In this document: positions 47,827 through 58,755 of the stretch, piece by piece
Layout: each line of letters begins with the position of its first letter
Numbering within the stretch: the stretch's first letter is position 1
Source: Lineus longissimus
Lineage: Eukaryota; Nemertea; Pilidiophora; Heteronemertea; Lineidae
Reading direction: 5' to 3'
Assembly (NCBI RefSeq): GCF_910592395.1
Contig: NC_088317.1
Location: forward strand, 18,644,039 to 18,708,038
DNA: 64,000 bases
Position numbers and translations under genes: made by a program
Notes under the pieces: generated by a model
What the model saw: only the letters and a program-made list of their open reading frames with translations
Database searches by the model: none
What the model was told of the DNA's origin: nothing

Positions 47827-50800
47827 AAAAAATCAACACAAGATCATTAACCATGATGATTTTTTCTTTCATTGTGCATGCTAACTGATAGTGAATGGTG
47901 AGGAGCACATTGTCAATCTAAACCCAAAGTTTATGTCTAAAGAACATTTCTTCCATATAAAGAAGAAGTTGGTCAAAAACTTACCAGCGAGCTATCCACT
48001 TTTCAACTGGATCACATCGTAGTTTCAGCAAGAAACCTGAAAAAATAGGTAGAAAAAGGGCCGAGTATGAGAAAGGCAGTGTAAAGGGCCCTGTAAAGGA
48101 AATACATTGGCCACTGATGAAAACGGCAGGGCATTAAGAAAATGTTGAGGCAGGGTGCCACATCCTATTACTCTTGCACTACTTCAGTGACATTACCATT
48201 CATCTTTTAAAAGCAATGACTGTAACCAAAAGCTACCTTATTTCTTTAGCTAAAATTAGCCAGGGGAACCAGCATGAAATGATTCAGTTTTTAAATCAGA
48301 CATGATTACAAGATGACACCTTTGGCATGTTTGCATAAAAAGCTTATTGTCTGCAAAATACTTTTTCAATTTGTTCACACTTTCAGATGAACACAGATTT
48401 TTTTTGTACAAAACAAATTTGTTGATTTACCTCTGATGAGGATCAAGTTTTTGCCGTCTGGACCAGCCTTGCATCAGCACCACCAAGCAGAAACGCTTCA
48501 AACTAGAACACAAGATGATTGAACTCAGTATGACATGACTAATGAATAAATATGATTGACAGTATGACACAATACACCTACCTTGTTGTATTCTCTATGA
48601 CAAACCCAGTGTTCGTACAGCCTAAATCAGGCAGCGATTGGAAAACATGATACCTGCATCAATTGTATACCAATAACACGCACCCCTACATGCACGTTTG
48701 GCATCGCCTGGCCTTAGAAATAGAAACTAGATTTAATTGGACCTGGAGTAAATGTATGTGAACGAATGGCATACCCCTTTAATATCAAAACAGATGATGC
48801 CACATGACAACTTATTCAATACATGAAGTTTGTTATATTGTTGTCCCATTCCTTATTTTTGGCATTTCCTAGCGTCAGGGCTCTTATTTTGAGAAACATT
48901 TTCAAAACCGACTGTGAAATATGGGAATTTAGAAAAATCTGAAATTGACCTCAAATATCATTGTGTTGAGTAGGACTCGGCAGTCACCTTTTTTTCAATC
49001 ATCCTTGACCCAGCCCCGATTCTTACCTGCTTACAATGTTCTCAACAGAGACGGAGAAAATAGTTTTAAGGCATAATCCATAGGATAAGACTCTTTTTCT
49101 CTGTCACCTAGGTTACCACTGCCATATCGACAAATCAATGAAATTTATCAACCTAACATTCATAACATAAGAGATGTGAAGAGCGAGTCTTGACTGTCTG
49201 ACAGCACAACTTGCAACAGGTGGAGTTTTTAAAAGTAATTAATGAAGAAGGGATAACAAGAGGGAAAATCAATACCAGTCATTATCTATTTTCCATGGTA
49301 ACATTAACAGTTTTTATCATAATTATCCAGATAAAAAACAGTTGACAATTTGAAAAAAAGATGGACCACTTCGATACAGACCATTAAATTTCAGTGGCAA
49401 TTTCATATGCTATAATTTTACAACAGAAGTTCAGAACCCGCACTTGCAGTTTATAAGCATGACATCATAATGCACTGACTGAAAATACCATCCATCATAT
49501 TCATAGCAAAGAGTTAAAAGTGAACTTGTGATAGAATAAGTGCGACGTCAAATAATTATAAAAGTATAACAGCTCTGGGCCAAACTGTTCATGGCAGTTG
49601 CTACCGATCATGAACCGTGTGCTCCACAAGGCCTTTTGTCTGGACGGCCCACCCACCTTATCTTGGAAGAGCTCTAGAATTTCACAAATTATCTTAAGAG
49701 CCACTCTACCTTAAGCTGCTGGCCACCATACTGTGTAGTGCACACTTGCAAAACTTCTTTCAAGGGTGCCACCCTACCTCGAGAAAACCCAGTGGAGAAC
49801 CCAGTATGACTTTTCTCATACCAATTAGGTAATATGAGTGTCAACTTCATAATATTGTTGTGTCATCATCACAGCGACGTGTGCCTGACTTATAGAAAGG
49901 CATTCTAAGATTCAAAAGATGAGGTGTCCTACGCTGCTATGGTCAGTTTTTAAGATTTATCTCCCATTCTAACAAATATCATAATCAGGCACATCTGCCA
50001 TTGCCAATCCTCAAGTCAAAATAAAGCCTTTCATTGTCGCTGACCATCTCTGAACAGGAGGTTAAATCCATCCACACCTAAATATCAAACTATTATTTAC
50101 ATAATCACCCGGCCTCAAAATCGAGCTAGCGTTTTCTTAGAAAGTTTCACCAATGAGTTATAGTGGAAATAAGAACAGCCATTTGTCAGCTTTCTAGCCG
50201 AAAATGTCATTGTACGAAAGAATGCCCCATTTAAAAAAATTATTTTTGACTGCCTTTTACTGTGGCGTTAATGTCTGCAGGAAAACTCTTTTGTCATCCT
50301 TCCTGTTTTGATGTCCAGCCGGGTAGCTCCATTCCTGCCAGGTGGTGGAACACGTGCCACTATCATTCATTTGGACAACAGGGACTAACGAATTATTACT
50401 GCAAACTGTTGGATGGGTGCAGGGAATTTTCCTTTTTAATTTTCATAATTTGGTGTTGGTGAAACTGAATGCTGCTGAATTATACATGTAGTTGCAATTC
50501 TTATGGTTCCGTAACATTGAGAACAATTTGGCAATTTCCGGAATTAAACTGAGGATAAGCTGTTTAAGTGTTTTAGATAGAATTGGTTAGGGTTCTGGGA
50601 TTGAAGTGCAACTGGGGCGAGGCCCCAGGGTTAGGGCAATGGTTGGGTTTGGAGCAAGATTAGATTACACGCAAGGCTCAAAATTGAAAATGACTTCCAT
50701 AAAGATAGCCGTGTTTGCAGTTACCCAAAAAAAACAAGTCTTTTTATTCGAACTTCCAATTCCTGAATACCTTCCTGGCCCCGCCCGAATCATGTGGCCA

Positions 50801-51860
50801 TTCCAAGGTGAAAAGGTGATCTCCTTGGGCCGAATGGCATTGTGCATACTGGCTGGTAAAACCACATTCTCGATATTTTCACCACTTACCAGATCATCAA
50901 CCTCAGCCTCAAGTGATAATTGCATGCATGTTCATGCATGCATGTTAATGCATCAATGCGTGCGCGTGTGATATTTTTGAAAATGAAATGAAATTTTTGA
51001 AAATCATTTTTCTGGTAATTTTACTGCTTTTAAACCCTAAATAATTAATGATTACGAGACGCCTACTATTTAAGGAATCAGCGAACATAGGCTGACGTAG
51101 GCATCGAAACTCGTATTGCTTATTTGGAGAGTTAAGAAGAAGAGTTCAAATTTCCCTCATGGAAACTTTTGAAAGGAAATGAGAGCCACCTGTCGTTAGA
51201 AAGTGTAGTTGCGGGTGTTTCGCTCCCAGATTTTTACGCCCCCAGTCGTTTCGCTCCCTGGGACTGAGAGTAGGCCTACTAGTGTCAAAGTGTGATTTCC
51301 AGGATTAATTGTCAAATCTACAAAGAAAGAATCGTTTGGTCATCTGCTGTGTGATATCTTTGGCAGGTCACTGGTCTTGCATTCTCTAGCATTCGTCGTT
51401 CATCAAGTGTGTGATTCTGGGCAAGTCTATCTTCTCTTGCAGTCATATCATGAGTGAGATCTGGGACTTAGGCCTATTTTGGGAGTTATTTTGGTTATCA
51501 ATACTTTTTCGCACTGCGGTCCAAAAGGACGTTGATAGCCTATGGAGTGAAGATTTGTTAAATCATTGATGGTTACATCTACAGTCATGCTGAGGAAGTC
51601 CAATCAGGGGTTAATGTTCGCTGTTCGTTCTCCGGCCCTTACCCCATAGCTTGGTGAAGTCGCTCACCTTAGTTGGGGCAGGTTGTAAATGTAGGCCCTA
51701 GCTGTGACAGCTAGGTTGTGGACTGTCGTTTTGGCATCGCCTGGTCGGGATGTCTACTTTCAGACAGGCAAGGTGTCAACATTGTCCCTGTGGTAGCAAG
51801 GCTGTGCACATGAACTGTCTTCTCAGTGGTCACGTCGAGGTGTCTCACCCTCATTTAGGC
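47827..51860. other. Noncoding stretch; one unassigned ORF
   Basis: Mostly featureless. A GCATGCAT-rich patch lies at 50921-50960. From 51590 to 51860 the sequence becomes GC-richer, with short GGCCACCAGGC/CTGGCTG motifs leading into the satellite array. The only frame worth noting is described separately at 50.67-50.93 kb. Confidence 0.5.
50665..50925 (-). CDS. Unassigned 86-codon ORF, possible exon
   Basis: An ATG-initiated frame encodes 86 residues, including EVDDLVSGENIENVVLPASM and RPKEITFSPWNGHMIRAG. Its composition is more protein-like than most chance frames here, but no family is recognised. A GTAAGT donor-like site lies inside it after LEAEVDDL. The forward strand is also open over most of the same interval. 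Could be a host exon, a transposon remnant or chance; I lean to chance or remnant. Confidence 0.15.
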   Translation of the reverse strand: MQLSLEAEVDDLVSGENIENVVLPASMHNAIRPKEITFSPWNGHMIRAGPGRYSGIGSSNKKTCFFWVTANTAIFMEVIFNFEPCV

Positions 51861-51864
51861 CACC

Positions 51865-52343
51865 AGGCCGAATCAGTCCTGGCTGCTCCACCGTGTTGAC
51901 AACGTGATGAGAGTGATGAGACAGTCACAGCCAGGCCGCATCAATCTTCGCCGCACTGCCTAGTTGTTAATATGGCGAGAGAGATGAGACAATCACAGCC
52001 AGGCCAAATCAGTCTCGGCTGCTCTGCCAAGTTGTCTACATGGTGAGAGAGATGAGAGACAGTCACAGCCAGGCCAAATCAGTCTTGGCTGCTCTGCCAA
52101 GTTGTCTATATGGTGAGAGAGATGAGACAGTCACAGCCAGGCGGCATCAGTCTTCGCCGCACTGCCTAGTTGTTAATATGGTGAGAGAGATGAGACAGTC
52201 ACAGCCAGGCCAAATTAGTCTTGGCTGCTCTGCCAAGTTGTCAACATGGTGAGAGAGATGAGGAAGTCACAGCCAGGCCGAATCAGTCCTGGCTGCTCCA
52301 CCGTGTTGACAACATGATGAGAGAGATGAGATAGTCACAGCCA
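51865..52343 (+). repeat. SatA satellite array A1 (about 7 monomers of 68 bp)
   Basis: The monomer has a constant half (GAGAGATGAGACAGTCACAG, then CCAGG) and a variable half in three types: GGCTGCTCTGCCAAGTTGTC, GGCTGCTCCACCGTGTTGAC and CGCCGCACTGCCTAGTTGTT. The array stops abruptly at 52343 against an endonuclease-like retrotransposon fragment. Confidence 0.95.
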
Positions 52344-52560
52344 CAGTACTTCGATCGTTTCTCCTCCGCACGTGCTAGGACGTGTCTGTCGGAGCTGACA
52401 GCTATCTCGATGATTAGGACCTCCTTTTCCTTCTCATAGAAGACGAGCATGTCGGGGTGCCGGTGTTTTATAGCCGGGCCCGTGGGGACTAGCGAGTCCC
52501 AGAGCAATCTCAGCTTCTTTCCAAAGTACGAGTGGTCATTGGGACCGGCTTCTCAAGACC
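52343..52560 (-). pseudogene. Retrotransposon C-terminal endonuclease-like fragment
   Basis: The minus-strand frame reads FGKKLRLLWDSLVPTGPAI, then HRHPDMLVFYEKEKEV, LIIEIAVSSDRHV and EEKRSKY. This matches the C-terminal segment of many non-LTR polyproteins (LLWDFxI...IxHNRPDIVV...LIEIAVPxDxxV...EKxxKYQDL). It has the PD-x(14)-E-x-A layout of a restriction-like (PD-D/ExK) endonuclease fold. A stop precedes the segment, and after KY the frame runs straight into SatA sequence, so it is truncated at both ends. R2-like or a related clade is possible. Confidence 0.65.
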
Positions 52561-52734
52561 ACATACCGATGGTATCCATCAATATGTGTCTCCTTGACTG
52601 ATGTAAACAGTACCGGTACCATTATATAGAGGATGTAGGGGCATGCAAAGGGAGGATAGGTCATGCCCCAGACATCAACAATCGGTGATCCTCAATATTG
52701 GTCACCATGGCATGCATGCATGCATATCTTAGAA

Positions 52735-53402
52735 TAACTTAACTATGTTGCATATACATGGCTGTTAGCAAAATAGTCAAAATTAGCAAAGATATGCACA
52801 TGTCACTGTGCTACGAGTATTTGGTCAGCAGGCGTTCGTCTATTACGCGATCAAGACCACTTCAAAACGTTGAGAAGATAAGTTTGATACGTAACTAATT
52901 TCTGAAAGATCAATATTTTGGTTTTGCTAATGTGCCTTCACTAATATGTTCTTTCGTTTTCATCTCAAGAAATATCAACCTGAAAGTGATCTTGATTTTA
53001 TCGATAGATACCTATTACACCAATTAATATTCTTATGTAAGAGTTTTTTTAATATATTTGTCATAACAATTTTACAATACCCAAAATATGGGTCATACCA
53101 GCAGACCACAGGCCTAGTCTACATATAGGCCCCTACGATACTTGGTCGTGGTCAATTGGACAGATTACCACTCGGAAGAGATTGTCCCCATGTTTATTAG
53201 AAATGTCTTTAGGACCGACTGACTGATGAGACTGCCCATATGATTATTGGAGATGTCTCTTGGACAAATTTCTCTTCGAGTAATTTCTAATTGAGGAGCC
53301 AGCACAATTAAATACTCCATTGGCATGTGTGATGTTATCATCAGTATCTTTGTCACAATTCTGTATCCACTTTCATCTCGGTTGTGTTGGCATTTGTTTC
53401 AG
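52735..53402 (+). other. Left copy of captured IDS intron sequence
   Basis: This segment matches, in reverse orientation, 60704-61375 almost throughout (GCACATGTCACTGTGCTACG, GATCAATATTTTGGTTTTGC, ATGGAGTATTTAATTGTGCT and others, as reverse complements). It ends with the acceptor TTTGTTTCAG directly before the sulfatase exon, so it should be the 3' part of an intron of an IDS-like gene. The mirrored frames on the strand opposite to IDS (starting MTKILMITSHMP in both copies) are by-products of the duplication. Confidence 0.8.
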
Positions 53403-53487
53403 GTATCGCACATTCCCAGAAACCCAATGTTCTGTTGATTGTTGTGGATGATTTGAGACCAGCTATTGGCTGCTAGTGCTACGGCTA
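53403..53487 (+). pseudogene. IDS: Iduronate-2-sulfatase exon fragment, left copy (truncated)
   Basis: After the acceptor at 53401-53402 the frame reads IAHSQKPNVLLIVVDDLRPA and then IGC-stop-CYG-stop. PNVLLIVVDDLRP is the start of the mature sulfatase fold, including the DD pair that binds the active-site calcium in the family. The extra TAG-TGC inside GCYG introduces a stop, and homology ends just after it. The family enzyme removes 2-sulfate from iduronate in heparan and dermatan sulfate in the lysosome; this piece cannot. The inverted partner at 60.5-60.7 kb lacks this stop but has a different lesion. Confidence 0.8.
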
Positions 53488-53689
53488 AAAATCAAACGAG
53501 GACTGACAACGAATTTGAGGGCTTCTTTCCAAAATTACACTGTAGACAAATTGATCAAGTGAAGTATTTTTATGTAGATATTGACGTCATTTAAGAGGCA
53601 CGTTTAAGATAACTGTGGTACCAAGTAGTACTCAAGTTGTACTTAAAGAGTTGTCAGGTAGATATTGTGTACTGCCAGTCTCGTGAGAT

Positions 53690-54215
53690 CAGATAACCAG
53701 CTGGCAGAGGTTGGTTGTTCCATTGTCCGTCCTTGTGAGATGATTACCACGGTACAACCAAATCAGTTGTCTTGTACAGCTAAATGACCATTTGAAGTTG
53801 TGTCAATGACTTCCGAACCTGACCAGATAACCAGCTGGCAGATGTTGAATGTTCCATTTTCCGTCCTTGTGAGATGATTACCACGGTACAACCAAATCAG
53901 TTGTCTTGTATCACAGTGTAATGTTGTCTTGTACAGCTAAAGGACCCTTTGAAGGTTGTGTCAATGTCTTCCCAACCTGACCAGATATCCAGCTGGAAGA
54001 GGTTGGTTGTTACGTAGGCTGTCCTGTCGTCTCCAAAGTTCATTAGCGGTAACCTTAGTGTAATTTTTAGGTTGTGTCAAGGTCTTCCCAACCTGACCAG
54101 ATAACCAGCTGGCAGAGGGTAGTTGTTTCGCGTCAGAGTTTTTATGTTGTGTCAAGGCCTTCACAATCTGAATAGATAAGCAGCTGGCAGAGGTTGATTG
54201 TTTCCACATCCCACA
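53690..54215 (+). repeat. Irregular tandem repeat, about 5 copies
   Basis: The motif GATAACCAGCTGGCAGAGGT recurs with unequal spacing (about 75-160 bases), preceded in later copies by TTGTGTCAA and CTTCCCAACCTGACCA. The first two copies share a longer body with GAGATGATTACCACGGTACA and CAGTTGTCTTGTACAGCTAA. Decay and internal deletions vary between copies. Confidence 0.85.
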
Positions 54216-54444
54216 GACCATGCAGACAGAAAGATATTGGGATTTCACCAATCGCAATTGCCGTTGCCTGTACCATGACAGAAGACGGACAATAGTGCGA
54301 TGGGCTTCATGATTTTGCTTGGGTTGGGGAGTTTCTGGGCTGATAAAGGCAGACATACATTGGATCAGGTCAAGTATTGGGGTTGAGAAAGTGTTAGGTG
54401 TTGGTGTAGGGGGCCTACCCTAAGGATAAAATAATGTGTCTCAA

Positions 54445-54632
54445 TTTCACCATGGCAATCTGACAGCACTTCACCATATTGAATTGGGACGGTGAAATAT
54501 TTTACCATGGTGAGCATGGTAAATTCTACATTCATGGTGAGCATGGTAAACTTTGAATTCACCATGGTGAACGCTGCATTCACCATGGTGAGCATGGTCA
54601 ACTCCGATTTTACCATGGTGAATCTGAGATTT
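54445..54632 (+). repeat. Cluster of CACCATGGTGA palindromes
   Basis: Seven or more copies of CACCATGG, ACCATGGTGA or GAGCATGGTAAA are packed in about 190 bases. Several units are the perfect palindrome CACCATGGTG, alternating with diverged 15-20-base spacers. The repeat length is irregular, so neither a classic microsatellite nor coding. Confidence 0.85.
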
Positions 54633-55319
54633 TTTTCTTAAGGGTCATCTCCATCCAAACCAATTCACCGACTTAACGTTGCCCTCTTTTAAGGCAACAA
54701 AATAATGAAAACAGATGCAAAGACAGGAGACTAAAGATGGAATACAATGTACAGAACACAGCCTTGTTATTCATGAAACATAGACTCTTGTCGACAACAA
54801 ACAGTCAACAGAATTTTGGCAGGATTTTTCAAAATAACAATGATGTGAAGTGAAAAAATACAATAAAATATAGCAATAAAAGTAAGTCACTCTATTGCAA
54901 ATTACTTCCCACTAACAAGTTATGGTGTGCCCACAAGTTGCTCGACAATCAAAATGGATTGATACGACGAACACCAGAGTTCAAAGGCGAGAAAGGATTC
55001 ACTTTTTGTCCACATCAACGCATCATTCATTGAAATCGCTGTTGATCGAGGAGCGACACGTGGCCATCGGAGTGACTAGGGAGATGAGAGCTGGCGATTC
55101 AGTCCATGCCTGTTCGAACAGGCCATCATTCCTCTCCTACACTGCTTTGGAGTCTTTGGTAAACTCGGATGAGATCATCAGTGGGTGGCGACTTCTTCCT
55201 AGATTTTCTGAAGACAGAAAATAGAATTCAATTCAATACAGTACATGATTGTGGCAGAGCAAGGGACAAGGATGTGACGTGACAAGATCGAAGAGCAAGA
55301 CCAGCGTGAATCTACACGA
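54633..55319 (+). other. Stretch with an unassigned 100-codon ORF
   Basis: An ATG frame at 54922-55224 encodes 100 residues (starts MVCPQVARQSKWIDTTNTRV, ends LLPRFSEDRK) with no family that I recognise. It has no neighbouring splice signals that stand out and ends near a SINE. Probably chance or a decayed element; the rest of the stretch is featureless. Confidence 0.3.
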
Positions 55320-55480
55320 CACACTATGGACTAGTGGCTCAGATTCTCAACTAGAGGTCAAGAGGTCCCTGGTTCGAATCCTACAGTCGGTGAGAGACTC
55401 AGGCAGGTCTCTTAGACACTTGCCTCACTACCCAGATGTATAAATGGGTTCTGGCGCTGGGCATATGGACAAATGGGACA
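55320..55480 (+). mobile_element. tRNA-derived SINE
   Basis: A box TGGACTAGTGG lies at 55327-55337 and B box GGTTCGAATCC at 55371-55381, correctly spaced. A central domain follows (CTTGCCTCACTACCCAGATG, then TATAAATGGGTTCTGGCGC) that is shared with the SINE at 20.8 kb. It is a well preserved head; the tail end is not clearly defined. Confidence 0.85.
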
Positions 55481-56879
55481 GCATTTTTTCCTCCTTTTTT
55501 TGTTACTAACAGGATTGTGTGCAGCCCAGGCTTCAATCTCTTCATCTATCTGGGCCCTCGACGATGGCACCTTTGGTCCTTCCTTTTCCAACAAGTGTCT
55601 GAAACAGTGAAAACAAAAACACAGTGGAAATCATTGACCGCGTTGTAGGTTAGACACTGCTGCTCAAATGATTTGAAATATTCTCCTCACAACTCAAAGA
55701 AGAAAACCTAGGTGGCTTTTTCGTTATGCATTTCTTTGCAGTGAATTAACGAGTAAACATCGTCTCTCAGACACTTGGGAAACGCATCTGAGAGCATCTC
55801 AGTTTCAAAATTTTCCTGCTGGAGACCCCCAGACCTCCCTTCGTGGGTGAGCGCCTACTGCGCTTTCATGTGATTGTGAGGGCGAGCCCTCACCATATTC
55901 AGGCTTCGCCCTCAACGGGGCCCCCTCTATCCAGCTGTGCTGGATCCACTCCCTTATTTGATGGTGACCTACCATGTGGTCCAGCCACCAGTCAGACAAG
56001 GATCCCCTTTTGCGATTTGTTGCTACTTCTGGCTGTACCGAGGCTACTTTTTGCTGGGTCACTGGATGTACCAAGTCATGCCCGCTGAAACGACGAGTGA
56101 TCATATCAACATTGTTGTGGCGATACTCTACACCATCCCTTCGCAATTCCCACAGCCCGTGATCACTGTTCACTAAAAGATTTGAGAAACAAGTCGTCAC
56201 AATTCCGTTGGCGTCATATGCAATTTGAATTGCAGCAGACGTCGCGGTTTAACATAAGTTGTGTACCGGTGCTACCGAATACGCTGCATGACACAAGGGC
56301 CTTAACATCACAGTAGAAAAGAATCATATTGAATTTGGCTAAATCACAGGGCTCAGCCAGGCCTCTGAATCTGATATCATGATGGGGGGCGGGCGAGGGG
56401 GTTGGTCCATTTGTCTTGACTCTTGCTAAGCGCTGCTACAGCTAAAGTGCTGTGGTACAGTCTAGAAGCAGTGTCATCATTGGCGAAATGGACCAAAGTT
56501 TGTGAGGGGCTGAGTTTCGTCCAAAAATAGATCTGTTTACACACTACGGCAATGGCGTATTGCAGGTACACGTCAACGGGTCATTGATTGTCGGACGTCA
56601 GTTCGCCAAGAAAACCAAAGGAATCGAAGGATTCATTGAACTCATCAACACATCATTAGTTTTCAGTGAAGTGCAACTGTATTCCTAGGTAAATCACTTT
56701 GGTATATAGAGAGTAAGATTACAATTAACCTAGCTTATAGCGAGCAATTAGTACACTAAGATTTCAGTGATTAACATAATAGTTGCAAGTATTTGGCATT
56801 TTAGACTCATAATTCGTGCTATAATAACTACGTTGTAAACATAATGCTCAAAATTGATTCATGAAAAAGTTGTTAGGGC
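55481..56879. other. Stretch open in several frames, no family recognised
   Basis: Between 55805 and 56200 the minus strand is open for 131 codons, and forward frames are open for about 62-81 codons over the same bases. The minus frame has no ATG near its start and no recognised motif (one stretch reads VQPEVATNRKRGSLSDWWLD). GC content is higher than around it, which alone favours long frames. Possibly a decayed transposon coding segment. The remainder, 56200-56880, is AT-rich and featureless. Confidence 0.3.
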
Positions 56880-57224
56880 AATATCAAGCAAGCAGTAATG
56901 GAAAAAAGTGTAATTCCATTAACTGAATATTGTTTTTAGACACTATAACATTTTAGGCCTACTTTTCCGTAAACCACGAGAACAATGTATGTGAAAAAAA
57001 CAACACATATAAGTGAGGCGCCGAGTATACAGTAATTGTAAGGTAAAGAAAAGCTCGGTCTCTAAAGTCTGGAGGTCCGGAGTCCGTAACTGTGACGGTC
57101 ACGAGAGTGATTTGTCCTTACGGATAGATCGAGAGGGCGGTTTGGGGTTCCGCCGACGGTGCTCGCATGCATTAGTCGTATCCCCGAAACCTTTACAACG
57201 CGAACAAAGCTCGTGGCATCCATG
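56880..57224 (+). other. Module leader and GC-rich block (copy M1)
   Basis: The leader contains a hairpin (TAATGGAA...TTCCATTA) and CTACTTTTCCGTAAACCACG. The GC-rich block contains GAGGGCGGTTTGGGGTTCCG and CATTAGTCGTATCCCCGAAA. The reverse complement of both lies at 61540-61850, and the GC block recurs in direct orientation at 62316-62440. The block precedes SatB in M1 and M2, so it is part of a repeating module. No protein is recognised. Confidence 0.85.
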
Positions 57225-57785
57225 ACGGTATAGGAATTGACGGTGAGGTAACAAAAAAACTCGTGGCATATCGGATGCGCATCCGATGACGGTAAAGAAA
57301 TTGACGGTAAAGGATCTCGTGGCATATCGGATGCGCATCCGAAGACGGTGAGGGAATTGACGGTGAAGGATCTCGTGGCATATCGGATGCGCATCCGAAG
57401 ACGGTAAGGGAATTGACGGTGAAGGATCTCGTGGCATATCGGATCCGAAGACGGTAAGGGAATTGACGGTGAAGGATCTCGCGGCATATCGGATGCGCAT
57501 CCGAAGACGGTAAGGGAATTGACGGTGAAGGATCTCGTGGCATATCGGATGCGCATCCGATGACGGTAAAGAAATTGACGGTAAAGGATCTCGTGGCATA
57601 TCGGATGCGCATCCGAAGACGGTAAGGGAATTGACGGTGAAGGATCTCGTGGCATATCGGATGCGCATCCGAAGACGGTAAGGGAATTGACTGTGAAGGA
57701 TCTCGTGGCATATCGGATCCGAAGACGGTAAGGGAATTGACGGTAAAGGATCTCGTGGCATATCGGATGCGCATCCGATGACGGT
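57225..57785 (+). repeat. SatB satellite array, 56/50-bp units
   Basis: Units counted from CTCG(T/C)GGCATATCGGA begin at 57260, 57316, 57372, 57428, 57478, 57534, 57590, 57646, 57702 and 57752. Eight are 56 bases (counting the last as full) and two are 50. Long units contain the perfect palindrome CGGATGCGCATCCG; short ones lack its central GCGCAT and keep the palindrome CGGATCCG. The other half of the unit alternates GACGGT(A/G)A(G/A)GGAATTGACGG. Long open frames on the minus strand here merely reflect the repeat. Confidence 0.97.
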
Positions 57786-57870
57786 TTTATATACATATAT
57801 ATATATTATATAAATTTTAGTTTTACACTATTATGTAAGTGCAAGCTCTAGTGAGCTCCCACAACTGTTT
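57786..57870 (+). other. AT-rich linker between SatB and SatA
   Basis: A (TA)n-rich run is followed by ACTATTATGTAAGTGCAAGC, TCTAGTGAGCTC and CAACTGTTTGACA. The same linker joins SatA at 60105-60185 (inverted), 61872-61945 (inverted) and 62516-62590 (direct). A conserved junction of this sort implies that linker and satellite were copied together. Confidence 0.85.
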
Positions 57871-58755
57871 GACAGTCCTGGCTCCTCCATCGTGCTGACA
57901 ACATGATGAGAGAGATGAGACAGTCACAGCCAGGCAAAAAAAGTCTTGGCTGCTCTGCCAAGTTGTCAACATGGTGAGAGAGATGAGGAAGTCACAGCCA
58001 GGCCGAATCAGTCCTGGCTGCTCCACCGTGTTGACAACATGATGCGTGTGATGAGACAGTCACAGCGCCAGGCCGCATCAATCTTCGCCGCACTACCTAG
58101 TTGTTAATAAGGCGAGAGAGATGAGACAGTCAGAGCCAGGCCGAATCAGTTCTGGCTGCTCCACCGTGTTGACAATAATTATGGTGAAAGAGATGAGACA
58201 GTCACAGCCAGGCCAAATCAGTCTTGGCTGCTCTGCCAAGTTGTCAACATGGCGAGAGAGATGAGGCAGTCACAGCAGGCCGAATCAGTCCTGGCTGCTC
58301 CACCGTGTTGACAACATGATGAGAGAGATGAGGAAGTCACAGCCAGGCCGAATCAATCCTGGCTGCTCCACCGTGCTGACAACATGATGAGAGAGGTGAG
58401 GAAGTCACAGCCAGGCCGAATCAATCCTGGCTGCTCCACCGTACTGACAACATGATGCGAGTGATAAGACAGTCACAGCCAGGCCACATCAATCTTCGCC
58501 GCACTGTCTAGTTGTTAATATGGCGAGAGAGATGAGACAGTCACAGCCAGGCCGAATCAGTTTTGGCTGCTCCACCGTGTTGACAATAATTATGGTGAGA
58601 GAGATGAGACAGTCACAGCCAGGCCAAATCAGTCTTGGCTGCTCTGCCAAGTTGTCAACATGGTAAGAGAGATGAGGAAGTCACAGCCAGGCCGAATCAG
58701 TCCTGGCTGCTCCACCGTGTTGACAACATGATGAGAGAGATGAGGGAGGCACAAT
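57871..58755 (+). repeat. SatA array A2 (about 13 monomers)
   Basis: 68-base monomers of the same three types as array A1, in mixed order. A few carry indels (for example GACAATAATTATGG in place of GACAACATGATG). The array ends at GAGGGAGGCACAATCGTAG. Confidence 0.95.

Noticed and set aside
57062-57796. Minus-strand open frames of 193-244 codons over the SatB array, with repeated ICHEILYRQFPYRLR-like peptides
   Set aside because: Several frames are open at once because of the repeat; frames pass through one another at the 50/56-base transitions and start codons are arbitrary. This is satellite DNA, not a gene.
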